Position numbers and translations under genes: made by a program | The notes under the pieces: generated by a model | Told to the model about the DNA's origin: nothing | Seen by the model: only the letters and a program-made list of their open reading frames with translations | Database searches by the model: none | In this document: piece after piece, positions 42,714 to 50,340 of the stretch | Numbering within the stretch: position 1 is the stretch's first letter | Layout: each line of letters opens with the position of its first letter | DNA from: Nitrospinae bacterium bin107 | GTDB taxonomy: Bacteria > UBA8248 | DNA: 64,000 nt | Direction: 5' to 3' | Assembly (NCBI GenBank): GCA_002238965.1 | Contig: MPNJ01000006.1 | Coordinates: 183,651-247,650 of the forward strand

Positions 42714-43742
42714 TCAGGCATATAAATCCTCATACACATCGTCGGGTTCGGGTTCGGGACTTTGCCGCGCGAAGGAGAGCGCATCTTTCAATTCATTTTC
42801 CACTGCTTCATCGTGCGCTTTTTTCTCCTCCTCGCTCACGCCGAGTATCTTCTCCGCCACGAGGAGGGGGTCTTTCGCCTTCCACTCGTTCCACTCCTCC
42901 TCCGTGCGGTACGGTCCGAACTGCGGGTCTTTTCTCGAATGACCGAAATACCGGTAGGTCTTCGCCTCGATCAAGCTGGGGCCCAGGCCCCTCCTCGCGC
43001 GATCCACGGCCTCCACCATCACCTCATGGACCGCCAGCACGTCCATGCCGTCCACCGTCACGCCGGGTATGTCGTATCCTCCAGCACGCGCGCTGATGTC
43101 CGCCACCGAGGTGGCGTACCCCACCCGCGTGCTCGAGGCGAAGTGGTTGTTCTCGCAAAAGAAGATGACGGGGAGTTTCCATATCGCGGCCAGATTCATC
43201 GACTCGTGAAAGCTGCCCTCGTTCGCTGCGCCGTCGCCGAAGAAGATGACCGCCACCTGGCCCTTGCCCTCGAAGTGAAAGGCGAGGCCGATGCCCACTC
43301 CCATGGGCATGTTCGAGCCCACGATGGAATGCGCCCCGTAGTGGCCCTTCGACACGTCGGCAATGTGCATGGAGCCGCCCTTGGCGTGGCAAAGACCGGT
43401 CGCCTTGCCCAGAAGCTCCGCCATCATCTCGGGCAGGCGCGTTCCCTTGGCGATGGAATGGCCGTGGCCCCGGTGGGTGGTGAGAATCGCGTCATCTTCA
43501 TTAAGCGTACTGCACGCGCCGACCGAGCAGCCCTCCTGCCCGATGCTCACGTGGATTCCGCCCACCACTTCACCTTGTTCGAACAACTCGAACGCCGTTT
43601 CCTCGAAGCGGCGTATGCGCAGCATATCGCGGTACATCGTCTGCATGCGCTCATCGCTCAGAGGCGCTTTATCTTCAGACAATAGATGTTCTCCTTGCGC
43701 GGGAGGATTAAGTTTTTCATCCGGAGTTTTTAAGATTCTCAC
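42714..43742 (-). CDS. 2-oxo acid dehydrogenase E1 component, alpha subunit (copy 2)
   Basis: A 342-residue alpha subunit with GDGAANEGSFHESMNLA...ENN, HRGHGHSIAKGT and KGGSMHIADVSKGHYGAHS, strongly similar to copy 1. It carries ~25 extra N-terminal residues (LKTPDEKLNPPAQGEHLL) before the common RMQTMYRDMLRIRRFEET region. The start appears to be GTG at 43742; a shorter start inside cannot be excluded. First of the E1 quartet, 23 nt after the carboxymuconolactone-decarboxylase-like gene, so all five probably form one operon. Confidence 0.9.
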   Translation of the reverse strand: MRILKTPDEKLNPPAQGEHLLSEDKAPLSDERMQTMYRDMLRIRRFEETAFELFEQGEVVGGIHVSIGQEGCSVGACSTLNEDDAILTTHRGHGHSIAKGTRLPEMMAELLGKATGLCHAKGGSMHIADVSKGHYGAHSIVGSNMPMGVGIGLAFHFEGKGQVAVIFFGDGAANEGSFHESMNLAAIWKLPVIFFCENNHFASSTRVGYATSVADISARAGGYDIPGVTVDGMDVLAVHEVMVEAVDRARRGLGPSLIEAKTYRYFGHSRKDPQFGPYRTEEEWNEWKAKDPLLVAEKILGVSEEEKKAHDEAVENELKDALSFARQSPEPEPDDVYEDLYA

Positions 43743-43765
43743 AAATCAGCCCGTCGGGCCAGCAC

Positions 43766-44173
43766 TCAACCGGATTTCGCCTTTTCCTCTTCGGCCTGCT
43801 CGTCGGCGATGCGCTTGAGCGCGTAGAGGCCTTCCATCAGCACGGGCGCCCCGCCGCCGATGCTGGCCACCTCGAACGCCTCGAGCGCCTCTTCCATCGT
43901 CGCTCCGAGGCGCAGCGCCTTTTTCGTGTGGGTGTAGACCTCGTGTTTCATGCCCTTGAAGGCGAGCAGGCCGATTTCGATGAGTTCGCGCGTCTTTGGC
44001 TCAAGATGGCGCGGCTTCTCCTTGAAAAACCCCCAGTGCATCTGCGAGTAAATCTCGAAATAATCCGGGTCCAGTTGCGCACCGAAGCCGAGCACGTCAT
44101 ACACGAACCCCCGGTCGCCATGAATCTTCTCCGTAATGCGCTTTACCTTTTCCTCTCTCGTTTCTTCCGTCAT
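43766..44173 (-). CDS. Carboxymuconolactone decarboxylase/AhpD-like family protein
   Basis: A 135-residue all-helical CMD-domain protein: PKTRELIEIGLLAFKG, HEVYTHTKKALRLGATMEEALEAFEVA. The ExxCxxCxxxH site of AhpD-type peroxidase reductants is absent (no Cys in the motif), so it is of decarboxylase type or of unknown role. It precedes the E1 alpha/beta quartet on the same strand, suggesting a linked step in catabolism of an oxo acid. AAGGAGA is 6 nt before the ATG. Confidence 0.85.
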   Translation of the reverse strand: MTEETREEKVKRITEKIHGDRGFVYDVLGFGAQLDPDYFEIYSQMHWGFFKEKPRHLEPKTRELIEIGLLAFKGMKHEVYTHTKKALRLGATMEEALEAFEVASIGGGAPVLMEGLYALKRIADEQAEEEKAKSG

Positions 44174-44246
44174 TTTCTTCTCCTTATGGGAACAAGATAA
44201 AAGCGGAGGCCTCCGAGTCAGGAAACCCCCACCTGAAAAAGCAGTC

Positions 44247-45422
44247 CTACGCCGTACCGAACCTGTCCATCCACCAGTCCGCGATCCACTCGCCGCACAT
44301 CGGGAGGTTGTCGAACACGCAGTGCTGGCTGCCTCCGTCCTCGACGGTGAAAATTCTGAGTTCCTTCTCCTCGGAACCACACGCCTCATAGAGCCTGTGG
44401 GCCATATCGACCGGCACGATGTTGTCGTCCTGCCCGTGTGTGATGCAGATAGGCATGCGTATCTTCTCGGCGACGCCCGCCAGGGTATATGCCTTGCACT
44501 TTTCCATCGCGGTATCCATGTCCGGTGTCCCAAGCACCCATGGCAGTTGCCAGATGGCCGAAGAAGAGATGGTGCCGCCGCTTTCCAGCACTTTTCTCCT
44601 GTGCTCCCAGACCTCGTGATAGTCGAAATGCGCCCCCCATGTGAGGCACGCCGCGTAGCGGTGCTCGAAGGCGGCGATGCGCGGCGCGTAATATCCGCCC
44701 ATGCTCATGGCCATCAAGCCGATGCGAGCAGAATCCACCTCGGGACGCGCGTCCAGAAAATCGAACGCAGAAGTTCCCGCCACCTCGTAATCGAATCGGC
44801 TCGGTATCTTGCGCAGCCTGAGCGTCTCGCCCTGTCCGGGGCCGTCCACGCAGAGCACCCCGACGCCGCGCTCTATGAGAGCGAGCGCGCCCCACAAGAC
44901 GGTTATTTCCTTCGAACCGTCAAGTCCGTCGAAAAAGGCGACGTAAGGGTCATTGCCCGTCGGATTTTTCGGCGGAAGGAGGTACGCCGCCAGAGGACCT
45001 TCCTCGTAGGGTACGTCCACACGCTCGAATCCGGACACGCGGTATTTCATCCCCTTCTCGTAATGGGGCAGGAGTTTTCCGTAGGATTCGGACTTTCTCG
45101 GGTCGTCGGGATGCACGAAACGCTCGCTCGCGTAGCGGTAAATCGCGCTCCGCACGTAGGCCGCCATGGCGGTGCGTGTGTGGCCCTTCCGCTCCTCGTT
45201 CTCCGCGCGGGCCAGCGTCTTATCCGACATCCAGGACCAGGCATCGTGCCATGCCTCGGCATCGCCGGCGCGTCCGCTCAGGCGTTTTCCGATCTGATCG
45301 AGTTCGTGAAAGTTCGAGCCCCCCATCGGGGAGATGTTGATTTGCCCGCTCATCAACTGCGACCACAGATAATGCTCCGGGAAATACCGAAACCACGAAC
45401 CGATGATGTTCTCCGCCGCCAT
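44247..45422 (-). CDS. Alpha/beta hydrolase, pseudooxynicotine-hydrolase/FrsA-like (paralogue 3 of 3)
   Basis: A 391-residue member of the same family as the proteins at 15547 and 19677 but more divergent: FPEHYLWSQLMSG, YVAFFDGLDGSKEI, DGPGQGETLRLRK, elbow AMSMGGYYAPRIA (Ser), acid in HGQDDNIVP and His in GGSQHCVFDN. The triad is complete. AAGGAGG lies before the ATG at 45422; an in-frame codon 7 residues upstream lacks support. A short decayed copy of its first codons survives at 47330-47398 because its 5' end was included in a tandem duplication. Confidence 0.87.
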   Translation of the reverse strand: MAAENIIGSWFRYFPEHYLWSQLMSGQINISPMGGSNFHELDQIGKRLSGRAGDAEAWHDAWSWMSDKTLARAENEERKGHTRTAMAAYVRSAIYRYASERFVHPDDPRKSESYGKLLPHYEKGMKYRVSGFERVDVPYEEGPLAAYLLPPKNPTGNDPYVAFFDGLDGSKEITVLWGALALIERGVGVLCVDGPGQGETLRLRKIPSRFDYEVAGTSAFDFLDARPEVDSARIGLMAMSMGGYYAPRIAAFEHRYAACLTWGAHFDYHEVWEHRRKVLESGGTISSSAIWQLPWVLGTPDMDTAMEKCKAYTLAGVAEKIRMPICITHGQDDNIVPVDMAHRLYEACGSEEKELRIFTVEDGGSQHCVFDNLPMCGEWIADWWMDRFGTA

Positions 45423-45532
45423 GAAAAGCCTCCTTTGATTCATTTGTAATCATGAATTGTGTGTGCCGGAACCATACACGCAACGCCCGCGCGCTCACAA
45501 GGAAACTTTGTCGCGGAGCACCCGCCCAAGCT

Positions 45533-45560
45533 TTGACGCTTGATTCGCAACCATGATAAA
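45533..45560 (+). promoter_or_regulatory. Putative sigma-70 promoter of the first binding-protein gene
   Basis: TTGACG, a 16-bp spacer and GATAAA, 113 bp before the ATG. The duplicated copy at 47538-47565 keeps the -35 and most of the -10 with the same spacing, which supports a real promoter. Confidence 0.45.
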
Positions 45561-45672
45561 TTTTGATTTACAAGAGCAGATAAATAAAATTCTAAGTGAT
45601 TGAAAAGATGAGTTTTCATCTTCACCGGAGTAGGTTGATAAACCTGTTCAATTCCTTAAAGGAGGAAAACGA

Positions 45673-47202
45673 ATGCGGAAGTTTCTCGTAATCCTGGCCG
45701 TCTTCGCCATTCTGGCGGTGGGCGCGCCCCTGACGGCGCATGCAAAAAGCACCGTCACCATCGCCCTCTCGGGCGAACCACCGACAATGGACCCGCACCG
45801 CGTCTCGAACTTCGTCGGCGCGATGGTCTGGCGTTGGAGCTACGACACCCTTCTTCACGCCGAGACTGGAACGGGCGCGAAAAAGCCATGGCTCGCCACG
45901 AAGTGGGTGCAACTCTCTCCCCTGAAATGGAAGTTCAGCCTGAGAAAGGGCGTCAAGTTCTCGGATGGCTCACCCTTCACGGCGGAGAGCTTCAAGTACA
46001 CCATCAGCCGTGTCCAGAAGTCCGCGCGGCAGAGACAGTACTTCAAGAACATCGATAAGATCGAAGTCATCGACGACCACACCTTCATCTATCACAACAG
46101 AGAACCCGACGGCGGCATGTGGAACCGTCTGACCCGCTGGGCCGGCCCCATCAGCCTGAAGACCAAGGGTATGGAACTCGCCCACATCTCGCGCAACACT
46201 TACGGTACGGGTCCCTACATCCTGAAATCCTGGACCAAGGGCCAGAAGATGGTGTTCGATGCGAACCCGAACTGGTGGAACAACAAGAACTTCCCGAAAC
46301 GGCCGCAGCGCATCGTCCTCCGCCGCATCCGCGAGAGCGCCACGCGCGCCAAGGCGCTTCAGGCGGGCGAGATCGACGTGGCCTGGGGCATCATGCCGCA
46401 ATTCATCCCCCAACTCGAGAAAAACCCGAAGACGAAAGTCGCCGTCGTCCCCGCCGTGCGCATCATGCACATGGGCTTCTTCACGAAACACGGCGGCCCG
46501 ATGGCCAACGTGAAGGTGCGCCAGGCGATCAACTACGCCATCGACGCGGAAGCGATTCGCACGACCATCCTGGGCGGACGCGCCGACCTCTTCGGTCAGA
46601 TGCTTCACCCCTGGAACTATTCGGGCTACAACCCGAAGAAAAAATGGTACGGCTACGACCAGGCCAAGGCGAAAGCCCTCCTGAAGGAAGCCGGCTACGA
46701 AAAGGGCTTCAAAATGGAAGTCATCGCCACGAACGGCCGCTACCCGGGCGACAAGGCCACTTGTGAGGCCATCGCCGGTATGGTCAAGAAAGTCGGCGTG
46801 GACGCTACGTGTAACTCCCAGCGCTTCCCGCTCTTCAAGAAGCTGCACCGCGCCTACAAGGCCGGCAAGAAAAAAGGCGCCGCCGCCTACTACATGGGCT
46901 TCGGCAACGGCCAGGGCGACTCCACTTCCGTGCTTCGCGGAACGTCGAGCTGCAAGGGCCCCTGGAGCGGCATGTGCTATCCGGAGCTGGATAAGGCGAT
47001 CGACGCGGCCACGGCCACCGTCGACCCGAAAAAACAGCAGATGGCATTCGAAGGCGTAACAGACTTGATGAAAAAACTGGTCACGCACAAGATCGTCGTG
47101 AAGATCCACGACGTGCTCGGCCATGGCTCGAACCTGAAATGGATCCCGCGCCACGACGAAACACTCCTCCCCTGGGAAATCGGAGTGCTCGGCATGAACT
47201 AA
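45673..47202 (+). CDS. ABC transporter solute-binding protein, family 5 (peptide/nickel type), copy A
   Basis: A 509-residue periplasmic binding protein with a Sec signal peptide (FLVILAVFAILAVGAPLTAHA) and no lipobox. SBP_bac_5 features: IALSGEPPTMDPHRVSNF, KKPWLATKWV, FSLRKGVKFSDGSPFTAE, YGTGPYILKSWTKGQK and VRQAINYAIDAEAI. It captures oligopeptides, opines or similar ligands. The dipeptide-type permeases at 36.5-38.5 kb are the only membrane partners in the window. AAAGGAGG precedes the ATG. Copy B at 47684 is very similar, especially over the last two thirds, showing recent duplication. Confidence 0.93.
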   Translation: MRKFLVILAVFAILAVGAPLTAHAKSTVTIALSGEPPTMDPHRVSNFVGAMVWRWSYDTLLHAETGTGAKKPWLATKWVQLSPLKWKFSLRKGVKFSDGSPFTAESFKYTISRVQKSARQRQYFKNIDKIEVIDDHTFIYHNREPDGGMWNRLTRWAGPISLKTKGMELAHISRNTYGTGPYILKSWTKGQKMVFDANPNWWNNKNFPKRPQRIVLRRIRESATRAKALQAGEIDVAWGIMPQFIPQLEKNPKTKVAVVPAVRIMHMGFFTKHGGPMANVKVRQAINYAIDAEAIRTTILGGRADLFGQMLHPWNYSGYNPKKKWYGYDQAKAKALLKEAGYEKGFKMEVIATNGRYPGDKATCEAIAGMVKKVGVDATCNSQRFPLFKKLHRAYKAGKKKGAAAYYMGFGNGQGDSTSVLRGTSSCKGPWSGMCYPELDKAIDAATATVDPKKQQMAFEGVTDLMKKLVTHKIVVKIHDVLGHGSNLKWIPRHDETLLPWEIGVLGMN

Positions 47203-47225
47203 GCGGGTATTTTCGCTTCACCACG

Positions 47226-47263
47226 CCGCGGGGGGTGGCTCGACGCCCCCCGCGGTTTTTTTT
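47226..47263 (+). terminator. Rho-independent terminator after binding protein A
   Basis: Arms CCGCGGGGGG and CCCCCCGCGG (10 bp) with a 10-nt loop, followed by eight T. The equivalent after copy B is at 49238-49274. Confidence 0.9.
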
Positions 47264-47302
47264 CTAACCTTCACGGATAAAACGCATTATAGAGGTTCAA
47301 AT

Positions 47303-47335
47303 ATGAAATTCGGCATCTTTCTGTCCGCTCAGCAA
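47303..47335 (+). pseudogene. Truncated 5' end of the LLM oxidoreductase gene (duplication scar)
   Basis: The first 11 codons (MKFGIFLSAQQ) are the same as those of the LLM gene at 49313, with the same upstream spacing to the terminator. After CAGCAACTG the sequence changes to antisense of the hydrolase N-terminus. Confidence 0.8.
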
Positions 47336-47398
47336 CTGCGGCCAAAGATAGCGCTCCCCGTAATTCCAAAACCACGAGCCGATTACGTTCTCCACCAT
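47330..47398 (-). pseudogene. Truncated 5' end of the hydrolase gene (duplication scar)
   Basis: Minus strand: an ATG at 47398, preceded by AGGAGGAGG, encodes MVENVIGSWFWNYGERYLW, homologous to MAAENIIGSWFRYFPEHYLW of the hydrolase at 44247-45422. The frame is cut at the duplication junction. Confidence 0.8.
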
Positions 47399-47537
47399 GA
47401 AGCCTCCTCCTCTTGGAAACGTCGGACGCATTCATACATTTCGCGGTGCGGGGAAGATGCACACGATGTCCCCGCTTTCACAACGAAACACCTCACGCTC
47501 ACTCGAAACCCCGGCGGCGATAAGTCGTTTCCTTGCT

Positions 47538-47565
47538 TTGACGCTCTATTTGCATCCGTGATAGA
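47538..47565 (+). promoter_or_regulatory. Putative sigma-70 promoter of binding-protein copy B
   Basis: TTGACG, a 16-bp spacer and GATAGA, at the position matching the promoter of copy A while the DNA between has diverged more. Confidence 0.4.
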
Positions 47566-47683
47566 TTTCTTTAATACAATACAAAGGAAAATAAACGACT
47601 CGACACTCTCTGGACTTTCAGAGGTTTTTGCATCTTCACTGGAGTAGGTTTTTGTAACCTGTCCTTCTAAAGGAGGAAAGACC

Positions 47684-49213
47684 ATGCGCAAGTTTCTCGT
47701 AATTCTGGCCGTCTTCGCCATTCTGGCAGTAGGCGCGCCCCTGACGGCTCATGCGAAAAGCACCGTCACCATCGCCCTGACGGGCGAACCACCGACGATG
47801 GACCCGCACCGCGTCTCGAACTTCATCGGCGCGATGGTCTGGCGTTGGAGTTATGACACCCTGATTCACGCCGAGACCGGAACGGGCGCAAAAAAGCCCT
47901 GGCTCGCCACGAAGTGGGTGAAAGTATCCCCCAAGAGCGCGAAATTCCATCTGAGAAAGGGTGTGAAATTCTCGGACGGCACGCGCCTGACGGCGGAAAA
48001 CTTCAAGTACACGATGACCCGTGTCTTGAAATCCGCGCGCCAAAAGCAGTACTTCAAAAACTTTGATAAAATCGAAATTCTCGACGACAACACCTTCATC
48101 TACCATAACAAACAGCCCGACAGCGGCATGTGGAACCGTCTGACCCGCTGGGCCGGCTCCATCAGCCTGAAGACCAAGGGCATGGAACTCGCCCACATCT
48201 CGCGCAACACCTACGGCACGGGTCCCTACATTCTGAAATCCTGGACCAAAGGCCAGAAGATGGTGTTCGATGCGAACCCGAACTGGTGGAACAACAAGAA
48301 CTTCCCGAAACGGCCGCAGCGTATCGTCCTCCGCCGCATCCGCGAGAGCGCCACGCGCGCCAAGGCGCTCCAGGCGGGCGAGATCGACGTGGCCTGGGGC
48401 ATCATGCCGCAGTTCATCCCCCAGCTCGAGAAAAACCCCAAAACGGCAGTCGCCGTCGTCCCCGCCGTGCGCATCATGCACATGGGATTTTTCACGGGAC
48501 ACGGCGGCCCGATGGCCAACGTGAAGGTGCGCCAGGCGATCAACTACGCCATCGACGCGGAAGCGATTCGGACGACCATCCTGGGCGGACGCGCGGATCT
48601 CTTCGGTCAGATGCTTCACCCCTGGAACTACTCGGGCTACAACCCGAAGAAAAAATGGTACGGCTACGACCAGGCCAAGGCGAAAGCCCTCCTGAAGGAA
48701 GCCGGCTACGAAAAGGGCTTCAAGATGGAACTCGTCGCCACGAACGGCCGCTACCCGGGCGACAAGGCCACTTGCGAGGCCATCGCCGGCATGGTCAAGA
48801 AAGTCGGCGTGAACGCCACATGTAACTCCCAGCGGTTCCCGCTCTTCAAGAAGCTGCACCGCGCCTACAAAGCCGGCAAGAAAAAAGGCGCCGCCGCCTA
48901 TTACATGGGCTTCGGCAACGGCGGGGGCGATTCCTCCGGCGTGCTTCGCGGAACGTCAAGCTGCAAAGGCGCCTGGAGCGGCATGTGCTTCAAGGAGTTG
49001 GACGCTCTGATCGACAAGGCCAATGCCACCGTCGATGAGAAAAAACAGCAGATGGCATTTGAAGCAGTGACCGACAAGATGAAAGAACTGGCCACGCACA
49101 AGATCGTCGTGAAGATCCACGACGTACTCGGCCACCGGGCGAATCTCAAGTGGACTCCGCGCCACGACGAGACGCTTCTCCCCTGGGAGATCGAAGTGCT
49201 CGGCATGAACTAA
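47684..49213 (+). CDS. ABC transporter solute-binding protein, family 5, copy B
   Basis: A 509-residue twin of the protein at 45673, with the same signal peptide and ligand-domain motifs (IALTGEPPTMDPHRVSNF, YGTGPYILKSWTKGQK). Most differences cluster in residues ~70-140 (VKVSPKSAKFHLRKG for VQLSPLKWKFSLRKG) and in the last ~80 residues. That may mean an altered ligand preference, or simply drift after duplication. Located directly before the LLM oxidoreductase gene, the ancestral neighbour. AAAGGAGG precedes the ATG. Confidence 0.93.
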   Translation: MRKFLVILAVFAILAVGAPLTAHAKSTVTIALTGEPPTMDPHRVSNFIGAMVWRWSYDTLIHAETGTGAKKPWLATKWVKVSPKSAKFHLRKGVKFSDGTRLTAENFKYTMTRVLKSARQKQYFKNFDKIEILDDNTFIYHNKQPDSGMWNRLTRWAGSISLKTKGMELAHISRNTYGTGPYILKSWTKGQKMVFDANPNWWNNKNFPKRPQRIVLRRIRESATRAKALQAGEIDVAWGIMPQFIPQLEKNPKTAVAVVPAVRIMHMGFFTGHGGPMANVKVRQAINYAIDAEAIRTTILGGRADLFGQMLHPWNYSGYNPKKKWYGYDQAKAKALLKEAGYEKGFKMELVATNGRYPGDKATCEAIAGMVKKVGVNATCNSQRFPLFKKLHRAYKAGKKKGAAAYYMGFGNGGGDSSGVLRGTSSCKGAWSGMCFKELDALIDKANATVDEKKQQMAFEAVTDKMKELATHKIVVKIHDVLGHRANLKWTPRHDETLLPWEIEVLGMN

Positions 49214-49237
49214 AGCGGGTGTTTTCGCTGCATCACG

Positions 49238-49274
49238 CCGCGGGGGGTGGACAGGCGCCCCCCGCGGTTTTTTT
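49238..49274 (+). terminator. Rho-independent terminator after binding protein B
   Basis: The same 10-bp CCGCGGGGGG stem as after copy A, a changed loop and seven T. It stands between copy B and the LLM gene, so the latter probably needs its own promoter or readthrough. Confidence 0.88.
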
Positions 49275-49312
49275 ACACCTTCACGGATAAAACGCTTACT
49301 TGAGGTTCAGAC

Positions 49313-50320
49313 ATGAAATTCGGCATCTTTCTGTCCGCGCAGCAGACCCTGGACGCCAATCTGGTCGATGCGTTCCGCTCTCAAATCGATCTGGTTCGCC
49401 TGACGCGAGACAAGGGCTGGGATTCTTTTTTCACCGGCCAGCACTACCTGAGTGAGGGGAACGTGCAGCACCTGCAAAACCTGCCTTTTCTGGCGCGCTT
49501 AAAAGCCGAGGCGGGCGACATGATGCTCGGCATCGGCGTGTTGCTCATCAATCTGCACAACCCGGTCTACGTGGCGGAGACAGTCGCCACCATGGACGTC
49601 ATCGCCGAGGGCAACATGGCCTTCGGCGTAGGCCTGGGATACCGTGACGTGGAGTTCGACGCCTTCGGCGTCCGGCGGGGCGAGCGGGTGAAGCGCTTCG
49701 TGGACTGCCTCGAACTGGTGAAGCGTTTGTGGACGGAAGAATCCGTATCGTTCGAGAGCGAATACTGCACACTCGATAACGTGCGCATGAACATGCGCCC
49801 CGTGCAGAAACCCCATCCGCCCATCTGGTTTGCAGCGAACAACGACCCGGCCGTGAAGCGCGCCGCGCACATGGGCGATACGCTCTTCATCAACCCCCAC
49901 GCCACCACGGCTACCATCGCTCGCCAGATGGACGTCTACCGCGAAGGCCTGGCGGAGGCGGGCAAACCCATGCCTGAGGAACTCCCCTGCATGAAGGAGG
50001 TCTTCTGCGCGAAGGACAGGAAAACGGCGCTTGAACTCGCCGGCCCCTACCTTGGCCAGAAATACAAGGACTACGCCCGCTGGGGGCAGGACAAGGCCCT
50101 GCCCGGGGATGAGACCTTCGATCAGCCCTTCGAGGACTTGCTCAAGGACCGCTTCGTCATCGGCTCACCGGAGGATTGCTACGAGCAACTCAAACCCTAC
50201 AAGGACATGGGTGTGAACCACCTCATCTTCCGCACGCACTGGATCGGCATGCCTGCCTCCTCGGCGCTTGAGAGCGCGCGGCTCATCTCCGATGAACTCA
50301 TGCCCGCTCTGAAGGCATAG
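49313..50320 (+). CDS. LLM-class flavin-dependent oxidoreductase
   Basis: A 335-residue luciferase-like monooxygenase: MKFGIFLSAQQ, GWDSFFTGQHYLSEG, LGIGVLLINLHNPVYVAETVATMD, MAFGVGLGYRDVEFDAFGV, KPHPPIWFAANNDPAVKRAAHMGD. These are the F420- or FMN-dependent bacterial LLM landmarks; which cofactor is not clear. The enzyme oxidises an organic substrate using reduced flavin and O2. The downstream M24-fold gene is 20 nt away on the same strand. A fragment of its 5' end is duplicated at 47303. Confidence 0.9.
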   Translation: MKFGIFLSAQQTLDANLVDAFRSQIDLVRLTRDKGWDSFFTGQHYLSEGNVQHLQNLPFLARLKAEAGDMMLGIGVLLINLHNPVYVAETVATMDVIAEGNMAFGVGLGYRDVEFDAFGVRRGERVKRFVDCLELVKRLWTEESVSFESEYCTLDNVRMNMRPVQKPHPPIWFAANNDPAVKRAAHMGDTLFINPHATTATIARQMDVYREGLAEAGKPMPEELPCMKEVFCAKDRKTALELAGPYLGQKYKDYARWGQDKALPGDETFDQPFEDLLKDRFVIGSPEDCYEQLKPYKDMGVNHLIFRTHWIGMPASSALESARLISDELMPALKA

Positions 50321-50340
50321 AACACCAGGGAGACACTACA

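Larger units (their letters stand above)
45353..49345. repeat. Tandem segmental duplication, two ~2-kb units
   Basis: Unit A spans about 45353-47334 and unit B about 47335-49345. Each unit has the 5' end of the hydrolase gene (minus strand), a promoter region, a binding-protein gene, its terminator and the first 33 nt of the LLM gene. SBP starts and stops are offset by 2011 bp, LLM starts by 2010 bp. Breakpoints are judged by eye, so unit ends may be off by several bases. Confidence 0.8.

Noticed and set aside
47303..47647. 114-codon frame starting like the LLM enzyme
   Set aside because: Only 11 codons are LLM; the rest is antisense of the hydrolase remnant and non-coding DNA at a duplication junction.
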